8,323 nt of DNA from Lachnospiraceae bacterium (GTDB taxonomy: Bacteria > Bacillota > Clostridia > Lachnospirales > Lachnospiraceae): assembly GCA_017477005.1 (NCBI GenBank), contig JAFUXY010000004.1, forward strand, positions 1 through 8,323. The letters are read 5' to 3'. Below the pieces are notes generated by a model. It saw nothing but the letters and a program-made list of their open reading frames with translations, had not been told where the DNA came from and did no database searches. Numbering within the stretch: position 1 is the stretch's first letter; each line of letters begins with the position of its first letter. Of this stretch, positions 1-6,491 are shown piece by piece. The position numbers and the translations under genes are program-made.

Positions 1-346
1 GAATGCCGTATTTCTTCATTAGCTCTTTTGAAAACGCCTTGCTGCCTTCCAAAATGGCGGCGTTCTTTCTCGGACCAAAGGTTTTGATCCCTTTTTCCTC
101 GAACACATCGACAATACCGGTGACCAGGGGATCGTCCATGCCGATGATCGCCAGATCCACCTGATGCGCCAGGGCAAAGTCCGCCAGACGATCAAGTTCC
201 ATCGCGCCAATCGGCACACATTCCGCGATCTGACCAATGCCCGCGTTTCCGGGCGCGCAGAAAATCGTGTCTACCTTGGGGCTTTTTTTCAGACTGTGGC
301 AGATAGCGTGCTCGCGGCCGCCGCTGCCGACTACCATTACCTTCAT
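1..346 (-). CDS. purD: Phosphoribosylamine--glycine ligase, N-terminal part (cut by window edge)
   Basis: GAR synthetase joins 5-phosphoribosylamine and glycine using ATP, the second step of de novo purine synthesis, in the cytosol. Only the first 115 residues are present; the reading frame is still open at the left edge. The start MKVMVVGSGGREHAI carries the family's N-terminal glycine-rich GSGGREHA motif (residues 7-14). It is followed by APGNAG (31-36), DPLVTGIVD (72-80), FGP (90-92) and LEGSKAFSKELM (99-110), all typical of the PurD N domain and the beginning of the ATP-grasp domain. Where many PurDs read PEAPLV, this one reads MDDPLV; I recall this as a variant seen in clostridial PurDs. 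The ATG overlaps the purN stop as ATGA, and GGAGGG lies just upstream, so translation is probably coupled. Identification is near certain. Confidence 0.97.
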   Translation of the reverse strand, partial: MKVMVVGSGGREHAICHSLKKSPKVDTIFCAPGNAGIGQIAECVPIGAMELDRLADFALAHQVDLAIIGMDDPLVTGIVDVFEEKGIKTFGPRKNAAILEGSKAFSKELMKKYGI

Positions 347-975
347 GCTTTTCCCTCCGTTTCAACAAACATCCGAATGGCCTGCGGCAGCAGCTTCCAC
401 TCGGCTTCTTCCATAATCCGCCTTTGCAGGCTCTCCGGCGTATCATCCTCCCGGACTTCGACCGCCTTTTGCAGCAGAATCGGCCCGGTGTCAGTGCCTT
501 CATCCACGACATGCACCGTCGCCCCGGAGACCTTGACGCCCCGCGCAAGGGCAGCCTCGTGGACGTGCAGCCCCCAGTATCCCTTTCCGCAGAAGGAGGG
601 GATCAGGGAAGGGTGGATGTTGATGATCCGTCCTTCAAAGGCATGAATAATTATTTTGGGAACAATGACCAGAAATCCCGCCAGCACGATCAGATCTGGT
701 GTTTCCTCCTGCAAGGCCGAAAGCAGAGCCGCATCGTAGGCTTCTCGCTCTGAAAAATCCGCCGGGCGTATGCAGCAGGCTTTGATGCCGTGCTTTTTGG
801 CGCGCTCGAGCGCATAGGCCTCCGGATTGTTCGAGATCACACAGGCGATTTTGGCGTTTTGGATGGCGCCGTCTTCGATCGCGTCGATGATCGCCTGTAG
901 GTTGGTGCCGCCGCCCGATACCAACACCACGAGCCGAAACGGTTCGGCTGACCGGTTTTGTACAGGTTGTTCCAT
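343..975 (-). CDS. purN: Phosphoribosylglycinamide formyltransferase (folate-dependent)
   Basis: GAR transformylase transfers a formyl group from 10-formyltetrahydrofolate to GAR, the third step of purine synthesis. From the chosen ATG the protein has 210 residues, matching the usual size of about 210. It has the phosphate-binding SGGGTNLQA (20-28). The catalytic NIHPSLIPSF segment holds Asn119 and His121. The VVDEGTDTGPIL segment (156-167) holds the conserved acidic residues Asp158 and Asp162. The frame extends upstream to a GTG at 1011, but that has no ribosome site and would add 12 unconserved residues, whereas the ATG at 975 has GAGAGG seven bases upstream. The stop overlaps the purD start as ATGA; purM ends 56 bp upstream. 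In many genomes purH lies between purN and purD; here they are directly joined. Confidence 0.97.
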   Translation of the reverse strand: MEQPVQNRSAEPFRLVVLVSGGGTNLQAIIDAIEDGAIQNAKIACVISNNPEAYALERAKKHGIKACCIRPADFSEREAYDAALLSALQEETPDLIVLAGFLVIVPKIIIHAFEGRIINIHPSLIPSFCGKGYWGLHVHEAALARGVKVSGATVHVVDEGTDTGPILLQKAVEVREDDTPESLQRRIMEEAEWKLLPQAIRMFVETEGKA

Positions 976-982
976 AGGATTA

Positions 983-988
983 CCTCTC
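983..988 (-). promoter_or_regulatory. Ribosome binding site that fixes the purN start
   Basis: GAGAGG on the minus strand lies seven bases before the ATG at 975-973. No comparable purine-rich site precedes the in-frame GTG at 1011, so the internal ATG is preferred. Confidence 0.7.
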
Positions 989-1031
989 AAAAATGTAAAT
1001 AGTGGAGACACGAATAAACCAAAATCGTCCC

Positions 1032-2078
1032 CTAATCCTCCAATTGAATTCCCTTCTCTCCGGCTACGACCTCTCCGATGAACCAGGCTTTTTCCCCGGA
1101 TTCCCGGATCACGGCGAGCGCCATGTCGGCCTCATTTTGCGGGACGGCAAGCACCATGCCAATACCCATGTTGAAGGTGTTGTACATCACCGACTCATCG
1201 ATGATCTTGCCCTCGGTCGCCAGCATCGAAAAGACCGGAGGAATGTCGTAGCTGTGTTTTTTGACGACGGCTCTCAACCCATCGCCCATCATACGGGGAA
1301 TATTTTCGTAGAAACCGCCGCCTGTAATATGGGCGATCCCGTGGATGTAGATACCCCGGCGGCGTACAGCCCGCAGGGTGGATACATAGATTTTGGTCGG
1401 CGCGAGCAGCGCTTCCCCAAGGGTAGTACCGAGCTCGTTGATATAATAATCCATCGCCTGCCGCTTCATTGGATAGATGCGCCGCACCAGTGAATAGCCG
1501 TTGGAATGAATGCCGCTTGAGGCAATGCCGATCAGCACGTCTCCGGCCTCCATAGAAGCGGAGGAGATCATTTGATCCCGGTCCACGATCCCGACCGCGA
1601 ATCCGGCCAGATCGTACTCATCAATCGGATAAAAGCCCGGCATTTCCGCCGTTTCTCCGCCGATCAGGGAACAGCCCGCCTGGATGCAGCCCTCGGAAAC
1701 CCCCTTTACGATTTCGGCGATTTTGCGGGGCTCGTTCTTCCCACATGCAATGTAATCCAGGAAGAACAGAGGTTCCGCACCGGAGCAGGCAATGTCGTTG
1801 ACGCACATCGCCACGCAGTCGATACCGATCGTGTCGTGCTTGTCCATCAGAAAGGCCAGCTTGAGCTTGGTGCCTACGCCGTCCGTGCCGGACACCAGCG
1901 TCGGATGCGCCATACGCTTGGCGACCTCGATGTCAAAGGCTCCCGAAAAACCCCCGAGCGCCGTCAAAACTTCCCGGCGCATCGTCCGCGTCACATGCTC
2001 CTTCATCAATTCGACGGCGCGGTAAGCCGCCTCGATATCTACTCCCGAAGATTTGTAATCTATGTTTCGTTCGCTCAC
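1032..2078 (-). CDS. purM: Phosphoribosylformylglycinamidine cyclo-ligase (AIR synthetase)
   Basis: AIR synthetase closes the imidazole ring of FGAM using ATP to give aminoimidazole ribonucleotide, the fifth step of purine synthesis. Its 348 residues match the family length (about 345). Visible signatures in order are YKSSGVDI (8-15), [13 protein letters not shown] (63-75), the nucleotide-binding [20 protein letters not shown] (85-104), [12 protein letters not shown] (139-150), [13 protein letters not shown] (185-197) and [13 protein letters not shown] (250-262). These are the hallmarks of the PurM/SelD/ThiL fold. The start codon is GTG, supported by a very strong AAGGAGGAGG six bases upstream that overlaps the purE stop codon. 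Only 14 bp separate it from purE, so the two are surely co-transcribed. It ends 56 bp before purN. No missing key residue was seen. Confidence 0.98.
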   Translation of the reverse strand: MSERNIDYKSSGVDIEAAYRAVELMKEHVTRTMRREVLTALGGFSGAFDIEVAKRMAHPTLVSGTDGVGTKLKLAFLMDKHDTIGIDCVAMCVNDIACSGAEPLFFLDYIACGKNEPRKIAEIVKGVSEGCIQAGCSLIGGETAEMPGFYPIDEYDLAGFAVGIVDRDQMISSASMEAGDVLIGIASSGIHSNGYSLVRRIYPMKRQAMDYYINELGTTLGEALLAPTKIYVSTLRAVRRRGIYIHGIAHITGGGFYENIPRMMGDGLRAVVKKHSYDIPPVFSMLATEGKIIDESVMYNTFNMGIGMVLAVPQNEADMALAVIRESGEKAWFIGEVVAGEKGIQLED

Positions 2079-2084
2079 GAAATG

Positions 2085-2094
2085 CCTCCTCCTT
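2085..2094 (-). promoter_or_regulatory. Strong ribosome binding site for GTG-started purM
   Basis: AAGGAGGAGG on the minus strand sits six bases before the purM GTG at 2078-2076 and shares bases with the purE TAA (2095-2093). A strong site could offset the weaker GTG start and allow reinitiation by ribosomes finishing purE. Confidence 0.8.
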
Positions 2095-2611
2095 ATTGTG
2101 CCAAATATTCCTTGTAGCCGATTTCGGAAAGCCGTTCATCCTTTTCAATCACGGCCTCCTTTTGGCGGCGTACATAGTCTCGGTACCGCTCCAGAAGCCT
2201 GTCGTCGGTCATAGCGAGCATACGCGCTGCCAAGAGTCCGGCGTTGGCGGCGCCGCCGATGGCTACGGTCGCGACAGGAATACCGCTTGGCATTTGCACG
2301 ATTGAATACAGGCTGTCCACGCCCCCGAGATCCGAAGTTTTCATCGGAACACCGATTACGGGCCCGTCAAACAACGCTGCCGTCATTCCCGGCAGATGAG
2401 CGGCCTTTCCGGCTCCGGCGATGATGATTTTGTACCTCTCGTTGGCGGCCTTGGCATAATCAAAAAACTCCTGCGGCTCGCGGTGCGCGGAAAGAATGCG
2501 GATCTCAAAAGAGACGCCCAAGGCTTCGAGCACGTCTGCCGCCTGGCTCATGACCTTCAAATCGCTGTCGGAACCCATGACGATGCCGACGGAAAATGTT
2601 TCCTTATTCAT
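2093..2611 (-). CDS. purE: N5-carboxyaminoimidazole ribonucleotide mutase (PurE, probable class I)
   Basis: PurE moves the carboxyl of N5-CAIR to carbon 4 to form CAIR in purine synthesis. The protein has 172 residues. It shows the substrate-phosphate motif [10 protein letters not shown] (12-21), the catalytic SAHREP motif, whose histidine is the general acid/base in class I enzymes, then [22 protein letters not shown] and [10 protein letters not shown]. The SAHR form fits bacterial class I enzymes, which need PurK to supply N5-CAIR; the class II (direct AIR carboxylase) form differs here. No purK is seen in the window. The IGGAANAG stretch is two residues shorter than E. coli IGKAGAANA, as I recall for clostridial PurEs. 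The ATG has AAAGGA about nine bases upstream, and the gene begins 13 bp after the aminopeptidase stop. Confidence 0.96.
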   Translation of the reverse strand: MNKETFSVGIVMGSDSDLKVMSQAADVLEALGVSFEIRILSAHREPQEFFDYAKAANERYKIIIAGAGKAAHLPGMTAALFDGPVIGVPMKTSDLGGVDSLYSIVQMPSGIPVATVAIGGAANAGLLAARMLAMTDDRLLERYRDYVRRQKEAVIEKDERLSEIGYKEYLAQ

Positions 2612-2624
2612 AAGTAGTTCCTTT

Positions 2625-4763
2625 CTACAATGGCTTATTCAGCGCCTCGGTGCCGGGCAAAACAAATCGGCCGCCCCGGATGATATCGATTTCTTTGCCC
2701 TCGCCTGTGATCGCGACGATCGAATCCAACTCTTCGAAGGGAATGGTGATGTCGGTATGGCAGTGGTAATACGCCGACTCCCGCTCGGTCTTGTCCTTTG
2801 ATTTCCGCAGAATAGAGCGGGAATTCTCCCGGGCAATGCACTCTTTTCCGTCGGGATTGAAAATCGGCGCATCCTCCTCGAAGCTATAGCAGGTATCGCC
2901 CACCGCAAAATGTGGCCCGGTCTTTTCCATAATCAAGATCGGCAGCTTGGCTTCCAGTCCAAAATCCCGCGCCATCCGGTACGCTGTGGTGTTGGTGCCG
3001 ATGGCAAATTCCCCGATGGGCAGAGTGGGATGGTGGTGGAAGATATGATCCTCGATCAGACGCCGGGCAGCCTTTTGGCTTTCCGGAGCATCCGCCTGGT
3101 TTGGCAGCTCACAGGAATAATCTTTGACCATCCCGTCTTCAAAGACCAGCTTTAGATTGTGGTATTCGTACTCGCTCAAAAAGGCGTGGCTCACGAACAA
3201 CGTGCCGCAGGTTCCCTCCAAAACGGGACTCGTGAACACCTCTCCCACCGGAATATTCACATCGGCCACGCAGTTTTCAAAATTGGTCTGCTTCGAAGGA
3301 TCGTCTAAGGCGTGAAGCTGCACCAGCATATCGGTCTCATTGCTTCCGGCGCCCCGCACCCGCACCGCCACGCCCTGATCGAGCGCGTCGATGATGCGCT
3401 GCTGAATGGTTTGGTAGAGCGTATAATCGAGGGTGTTGATCTTCATCGTCTCTTCGAAGATTTCCTCGAACTGTTTTCCGATCTCCGGGATCGGGAAAGA
3501 AATAATCGTGTAGCTGCGTTCTTCTCCGGGGATAAAGCGGTTGGTCAGATTCGCCCGCCCGGAGGCGTACGCAATGTTTTGCCGATTCTGCTCGGCGGTA
3601 TAGGTCATATTGGCTGTTTCCGGTGTCGGAGAGAACAATGCCTCGCCAAAGACCTCGATCACGGCGGGGCCGCCGTGTACACTGGCTTCTTTTTGAAATT
3701 GCATAAAAGTGGTCTCGATGGCCGAAAGTCGGGCCTCATTCAATGCTTCAGACAGATAGAGCGCCGCGTCGTCCTTGTGGTCGAAGTCAAAACGACGATT
3801 GGCGGAAATATTGTAGATCCCGCGCTTGCTTTCCCCCCGGCCGGTCACGGAAAGCACCGGTTCGGCGACGAAGGTGGCGGCAAGCCCTTCTTCGGCGAAG
3901 AGACGCACCGCCTCCCGGATCATCCGTTCCATACCGATCGGGTACTCGATCTTGACCGTCTTTTTCTTGGTAATATCCTTGCCCGCCGCTTCAAACCCTT
4001 TGATATAACCGCCCACAAAGGTCTCTGCAATCCGATGAATTTCGTTCTCAGGAAGCGTGCAGAGGAAGCGCGCCATCTGGATTTCGTTTTGTCCTACATA
4101 GGAACCATAGCGGTAGAGATAACGGATATCGCTCCAGCCCGTTGTTTCATGAATAATCTGCGCGATCACATCCGAAGCGTCCCGCAAATACGCTTTCTGC
4201 TCCGGTGGCTCTGTGGTTTGTCCGGCGACCGGTTCTGAATCGAGCCTTGCGAATGGGGAGGCCACGATCATTTGCCGAATGCTGTCCGGGACAAAGGCAG
4301 CTGCCTGTGTCCGGTAGAATGCCCCCATCTGCTCTTGCACCGCTTTTGCCTGTTCCTCATCGGAGTCCGCAGCCGCAGCATAGGCTTTGGCACAGTCCGC
4401 AAAAAGCTCCAGCAAAAGAGAGAGTTTTTCGGTCTCTCCACGGATAGCGAAAGGAATCGCCGCCATCAGGTCTGCGTACAGAGCCGACAGCGCTGCGCCG
4501 GTTTTTTCGCCCAACTTGCGTTTGGCAAAGGGTGGAAACAGAAAACCGCTTTCATAATGTGCAGGCAGCATCGGACGGTAGAACTCATCGTAGCGCTGCC
4601 CCAAGGTTTCCAGCGAAGCGTCAAAAAACTGTCCGCCCCGCACCTCGTCTTCAAGATCCATCACCCGGCATAAATAATCCAAAACTTCATCTATGAAAGG
4701 AGGAATGGATTTTTGGTGAAAATAGCTTTGAATTGTTTCTTTGTATTTTTGTTTATCTTGCAT
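2625..4763 (-). CDS. Long M29-family metallo-aminopeptidase
   Basis: This is a predicted cytosolic exopeptidase removing N-terminal residues from peptides with two divalent metals; there is no signal peptide or membrane segment. The C-terminal part (about 240-705) carries M29-like signatures: NFENCVADVNIPVGEVFTSP (494-513, Glu508), LPIGEFAIGTN (581-591, Glu585), EKTGPHFAVGDTCYSFEED (613-631, His618) and YYHCHTDITIP (665-675, His667, His669, Asp671). The conserved Glu, His and Asp residues are the likely metal ligands, assigned by motif only. At 712 residues it is much longer than classic M29 enzymes (about 410). The extra N-terminal part (1-210) is helical, with an alanine-rich stretch near 119-145 and a Pro/Glu/Thr-rich linker at 176-190. 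I recall similar long aminopeptidases in Clostridia. GGAG lies nine bases before the ATG. purE starts 13 bp after its stop, so it probably shares the pur transcript. Substrate specificity cannot be read. Confidence 0.88.
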   Translation of the reverse strand: MQDKQKYKETIQSYFHQKSIPPFIDEVLDYLCRVMDLEDEVRGGQFFDASLETLGQRYDEFYRPMLPAHYESGFLFPPFAKRKLGEKTGAALSALYADLMAAIPFAIRGETEKLSLLLELFADCAKAYAAAADSDEEQAKAVQEQMGAFYRTQAAAFVPDSIRQMIVASPFARLDSEPVAGQTTEPPEQKAYLRDASDVIAQIIHETTGWSDIRYLYRYGSYVGQNEIQMARFLCTLPENEIHRIAETFVGGYIKGFEAAGKDITKKKTVKIEYPIGMERMIREAVRLFAEEGLAATFVAEPVLSVTGRGESKRGIYNISANRRFDFDHKDDAALYLSEALNEARLSAIETTFMQFQKEASVHGGPAVIEVFGEALFSPTPETANMTYTAEQNRQNIAYASGRANLTNRFIPGEERSYTIISFPIPEIGKQFEEIFEETMKINTLDYTLYQTIQQRIIDALDQGVAVRVRGAGSNETDMLVQLHALDDPSKQTNFENCVADVNIPVGEVFTSPVLEGTCGTLFVSHAFLSEYEYHNLKLVFEDGMVKDYSCELPNQADAPESQKAARRLIEDHIFHHHPTLPIGEFAIGTNTTAYRMARDFGLEAKLPILIMEKTGPHFAVGDTCYSFEEDAPIFNPDGKECIARENSRSILRKSKDKTERESAYYHCHTDITIPFEELDSIVAITGEGKEIDIIRGGRFVLPGTEALNKPL

Positions 4764-4849
4764 TTAATTTTACTCCATAGTAAGGACGAAAAAATGAAAT
4801 CAAAAATCCTGTCTTGTAACTCTCGAAATAACCATCCTCTATCTTGGTC
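4764..4849 (-). other. 86-bp gap before the aminopeptidase gene, AT-rich near its end
   Basis: This gap lies between the small membrane gene and the aminopeptidase. On the minus strand it holds T-rich stretches (ATTTTTGATTTCATTTTTT region) and the aminopeptidase ribosome site GGAG at 4776-4773. There is no hairpin followed by a T-run, so no rho-independent terminator is evident. Two very weak promoter-like pairs were considered and not accepted. It is one of only two clear breaks in the gene chain and so the most plausible place for a separate promoter of the aminopeptidase-pur group. Confidence 0.4.
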
Positions 4850-5200
4850 TCAACCTCGTATCGTGCCGATCAGATAAATGCCGCCCCAGGCCGCAAACGA
4901 AAAAAAGGACATAGCGATCGATAGAATCCTTGCAGACAGAGGCTCCACGTCCCGGCGTACCCGCGAGATCGATGTCACGAGCGCGACAAATTCCACGTAC
5001 AGGCAGATGAAGCCCACTCCGCCCCAGAGGTTGTTGTAAGCTCCGTCCGTATAGACGACATAATACAAGGCAACCAGCAGGAGGATCCATGAACCAACAG
5101 AAGAAGCGAGGATCATCTTGCTCGTCATAGAAACCGGCTTTTTTTGGGTGAAAGAGAAACCACCCCGGCGTCCCCGAAACAAACCACCTCTGCGACTCAT
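4850..5200 (-). CDS. Small three-helix membrane protein, DUF6142-like
   Basis: This 116-residue protein has unknown function. A basic, glycine/arginine-rich head (MSRRGGLFRGRRGG) is followed by FSFTQKKP. Three hydrophobic segments come next: about 28-49 (MILASSVGSWILLLVALYYV), 57-79 (with GFICLYVEFVALV) and 89-113 (with ARILSIAMSFFSFAAWGG). The positive N terminus suggests a cytoplasmic start, which would leave the C terminus outside. The F-[ST]-x-K-K-x-P entry before the first helix and the overall shape resemble the DUF6142 family of Clostridia; this is from memory and tentative. The ATG overlaps the stop of the VanZ-like gene as ATGA, with GGAGG seven bases upstream, so the two are translationally coupled and may work together. 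No enzymatic motif is visible. Confidence 0.75.
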   Translation of the reverse strand: MSRRGGLFRGRRGGFSFTQKKPVSMTSKMILASSVGSWILLLVALYYVVYTDGAYNNLWGGVGFICLYVEFVALVTSISRVRRDVEPLSARILSIAMSFFSFAAWGGIYLIGTIRG

Positions 5201-5760
5201 CCCATTTCCTCCGTCAAAACGGGCCAGTGAAAGAAGCTTGAAGCGTTGCGCATACAGCCCTCAAGTTCACAGCCCAGGAATCCGCCCAAAGTGTTGAGGA
5301 TCACATCGTCGATATCCGCCACGCCTACGCCGGTATTGTATTGCAGCCACTCCACGACGGCGGAGAAGGTCATGACCAAAAGGGTCAACACCAACGAGTG
5401 GAGCGGATTCTTCTGTGGCCAGATAGCGGAAAGCAAAAAGCCAAAGGGCAAAAAAGCGATAATATTGCCGCCCAAATTGATTGCGACAAAATGCCAGCCA
5501 AGGACATCCCCGTGCTCTACGATCCGTCCGATCTCCCGGAATGGTGTTATATTGTAGGACACATGGTCCAAGGAACGGTTCATGCTTTCCGCGAAAAACA
5601 GCCCATAAGACAGGAAAGCGAGGTAGATCACCAACAGCGAAAGCAGAAAAAACAGCCGCCGCCCATAACGGGAATGGTCGCTCAGCACGGTTTCATGGGT
5701 CGTATCACTTTGCGCCGTATTCTGCGTAATACGCGTCGATCTGATGTTTTCTTTCTTCAT
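5197..5760 (-). CDS. VanZ-like membrane protein
   Basis: This 187-residue membrane protein belongs to the VanZ-like family. VanZ of the enterococcal vancomycin cluster gives low-level teicoplanin resistance; most chromosomal homologues have no proven role. A polar 30-residue N-terminal tail precedes helix 1 (about 35-56). Then comes NITPFREI (70-77), the family's short motif after the first helix, helix 2 with NLGGNIIAFLPFGFLL (95-110), helix 3 ending in EWLQ (137-140) and GVADIDDVILNTLGGFLG (146-163), the strongest VanZ-like signature. The ATG at 5760 is chosen because AAGGAGAAGG lies nine bases upstream; the earlier ATG at 5811 has no ribosome site. The start lies inside pyrE, overlapping it by 56 bp, and the stop overlaps the next membrane gene as ATGA. 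No van resistance genes are nearby, so glycopeptide resistance is not implied. Confidence 0.88.
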   Translation of the reverse strand: MKKENIRSTRITQNTAQSDTTHETVLSDHSRYGRRLFFLLSLLVIYLAFLSYGLFFAESMNRSLDHVSYNITPFREIGRIVEHGDVLGWHFVAINLGGNIIAFLPFGFLLSAIWPQKNPLHSLVLTLLVMTFSAVVEWLQYNTGVGVADIDDVILNTLGGFLGCELEGCMRNASSFFHWPVLTEEMG

Positions 5761-6385
5761 CAATATATACCTTCTCCTTATAAGGACGGTTGAACAAGCA
5801 TTCAACCACATCAGTCATGGTCACAATTGCGGTGGTTGGCATAGAAAATTCGGTAGATAGCTCTTGCAGCGCCGAAGCCTCGCCGGTACCCCGTTCCTGC
5901 CGGTCCACCGATACCACCAGGCCGATCACTTGGACATCTTTTGCCTGCGAAGTGATCAGTGGATGAGTTTCCCGGATGCTCGTGCCCGCAGTCGTCACGT
6001 CTTCGATGATCAAAACGCGGCTGCCATCCTCGATCGGCGCGCCGAGCAGATTGCCCTTTTCACCGTGGTCTTTGGCTTCTTTTCGGTCGGCGCAGTATCC
6101 GACCTCCTTCCCATAGAGCCGGGATAGGGCGATCGAAGTAGCGACGGACAACGGGATTCCCTTGTAGGCCGGGCCGAACAGGATATCGAACGGCGTGTCT
6201 CCGAACTGCGCGTGGATGGCCTCGGCGTAATATTCGCCGAGCTTTGCCAGCTGTGCGCCGGTGCGGTAGAAGCCAGTGTTGACAAAGAACGGAGTCTTGC
6301 GTCCGCTTTTTGTCACGAAATCGCCAAATCGCAGCACCGAACAGTCTATCATAAAATGAATAAATTCTTCCTTGTACGCTTCCAT
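5705..6385 (-). CDS. pyrE: Orotate phosphoribosyltransferase
   Basis: OPRTase joins orotate and PRPP to make OMP, the fifth step of UMP synthesis. The protein has 226 residues. The catalytic flexible loop is seen as DRKEAKDHGEKG (100-111) with its conserved Arg, Lys and His. The PRPP-binding motif VLIIEDVTTAGTS (124-136) is complete. FGPAYKGIPL (70-79) is the substrate-binding segment, and FVTKSGRKTPFFVN (23-36) is the N-terminal orotate-site region. The tail after residue 200 is longer than in E. coli (213 residues) and similar to clostridial homologues as I recall them. The ATG follows AAAGGA at six bases. A 118-bp gap rich in inverted repeats separates it from pyrD, while its 3' end overlaps the VanZ-like gene by 56 bp. 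Confidence 0.97.
   Translation of the reverse strand: MEAYKEEFIHFMIDCSVLRFGDFVTKSGRKTPFFVNTGFYRTGAQLAKLGEYYAEAIHAQFGDTPFDILFGPAYKGIPLSVATSIALSRLYGKEVGYCADRKEAKDHGEKGNLLGAPIEDGSRVLIIEDVTTAGTSIRETHPLITSQAKDVQVIGLVVSVDRQERGTGEASALQELSTEFSMPTTAIVTMTDVVECLFNRPYKEKVYIDEERKHQIDAYYAEYGAK
5770..5779 (-). promoter_or_regulatory. Ribosome binding site of the VanZ-like gene, inside pyrE
   Basis: AAGGAGAAGG on the minus strand lies nine bases before the ATG at 5760 and encodes Lys-Glu-Lys (203-205) of PyrE. It decides the start of the VanZ-like gene and places its initiation signal within the pyrE coding sequence. Confidence 0.7.
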
Positions 6386-6400
6386 AAAAATTCCTTTCTA

Positions 6401-6433
6401 AGAAACTGCACAAGTTATTTTCGCACAGTTCCT
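6401..6433 (-). promoter_or_regulatory. Imperfect 11-bp inverted repeat just before the pyrE ribosome site
   Basis: On the transcribed strand AGGAACTGTGC, an 11-base loop, and GTGCAGTTTCT can pair over 11 positions, three of them G-U in RNA. The second arm ends three bases before the pyrE ribosome site AAAGGA. No T-run follows directly, so it does not look like a classic terminator. It may stabilise the 5' end of a processed pyrE message, bind a protein, or be the remnant of a small repeated element. Role is inference. Confidence 0.5.
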
Positions 6434-6437
6434 AATT

Positions 6438-6449
6438 GGTCGGACGACC
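6438..6449. repeat. Short perfect inverted repeat GGTCG-GA-CGACC
   Basis: Five-base arms separated by two bases form a nearly continuous palindrome in the pyrD-pyrE gap. As RNA only four pairs with a four-base loop could form. It could be a DNA-binding dyad; on its own it is weak. Confidence 0.35.
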
Positions 6450-6452
6450 CAT

Positions 6453-6480
6453 CGGGGGTGCGGCAAATTCGAATCCCCCG
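6453..6480. repeat. GC-rich inverted repeat with a TTCGAA palindrome in the loop
   Basis: CGGGGG at 6453-6458 is complementary to CCCCCG at 6475-6480, with a 16-base loop whose last eight bases are the palindrome ATTCGAAT (6467-6474). On the plus strand TTCGAATCCCCCG looks like the 3' side of a tRNA T-arm, with nine extra bases inserted on the 5' side, but no other tRNA part is present. No T-run follows on the minus strand, so it is not a rho-independent terminator. Confidence 0.45.
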
Positions 6481-6491
6481 CTTTTGAGCGG
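6478..6491. repeat. Small inverted repeat CCGCT-TTTG-AGCGG, overlapping the GC-rich one
   Basis: Five-base arms with a four-base loop lie just downstream of the pyrD stop in transcription order. It shares bases 6478-6480 with the GC-rich repeat, so the two RNA stems cannot both form fully. Confidence 0.4.

Noticed and set aside
976..1011. Upstream GTG start for purN at 1011
   Set aside because: It has no ribosome site and adds 12 residues without PurN similarity; the ATG at 975 has GAGAGG at good spacing and gives the normal family length.
1004..1032. Terminator-like hairpin between purM and purN
   Set aside because: The stem needs a bulge and several G-U pairs, has an 11-base loop, and the T-run lies more than ten bases further on; a terminator here would also cut purN and purD off from purM.
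3312..4238. Long plus-strand open frame of 308 codons
   Set aside because: It lies entirely antisense to the well-supported aminopeptidase, has a composition typical of a shadow frame (rich in His, Arg, Gly) and no recognisable domain.
4774..4803. Promoter TTGATT-18 bp-TATGGA before the aminopeptidase
   Set aside because: The -10 box is poor and overlaps the ribosome site GGAG; transcription would start downstream of that site, giving a leaderless message without it. A second pair (TTACAA at 4814-4819, CATTTT at 4791-4796) matches only half of the -10 consensus.
5197..5760. Glycopeptide resistance locus because of the VanZ-like gene
   Set aside because: No vanH, vanA/B, vanX, vanR or vanS-like gene is present; VanZ-like proteins are widespread in Firmicutes outside resistance clusters.
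5761..5811. Upstream ATG start for the VanZ-like gene at 5811
   Set aside because: It has no ribosome site, and it would lengthen the overlap with pyrE to over 100 bp and add residues unlike the family.
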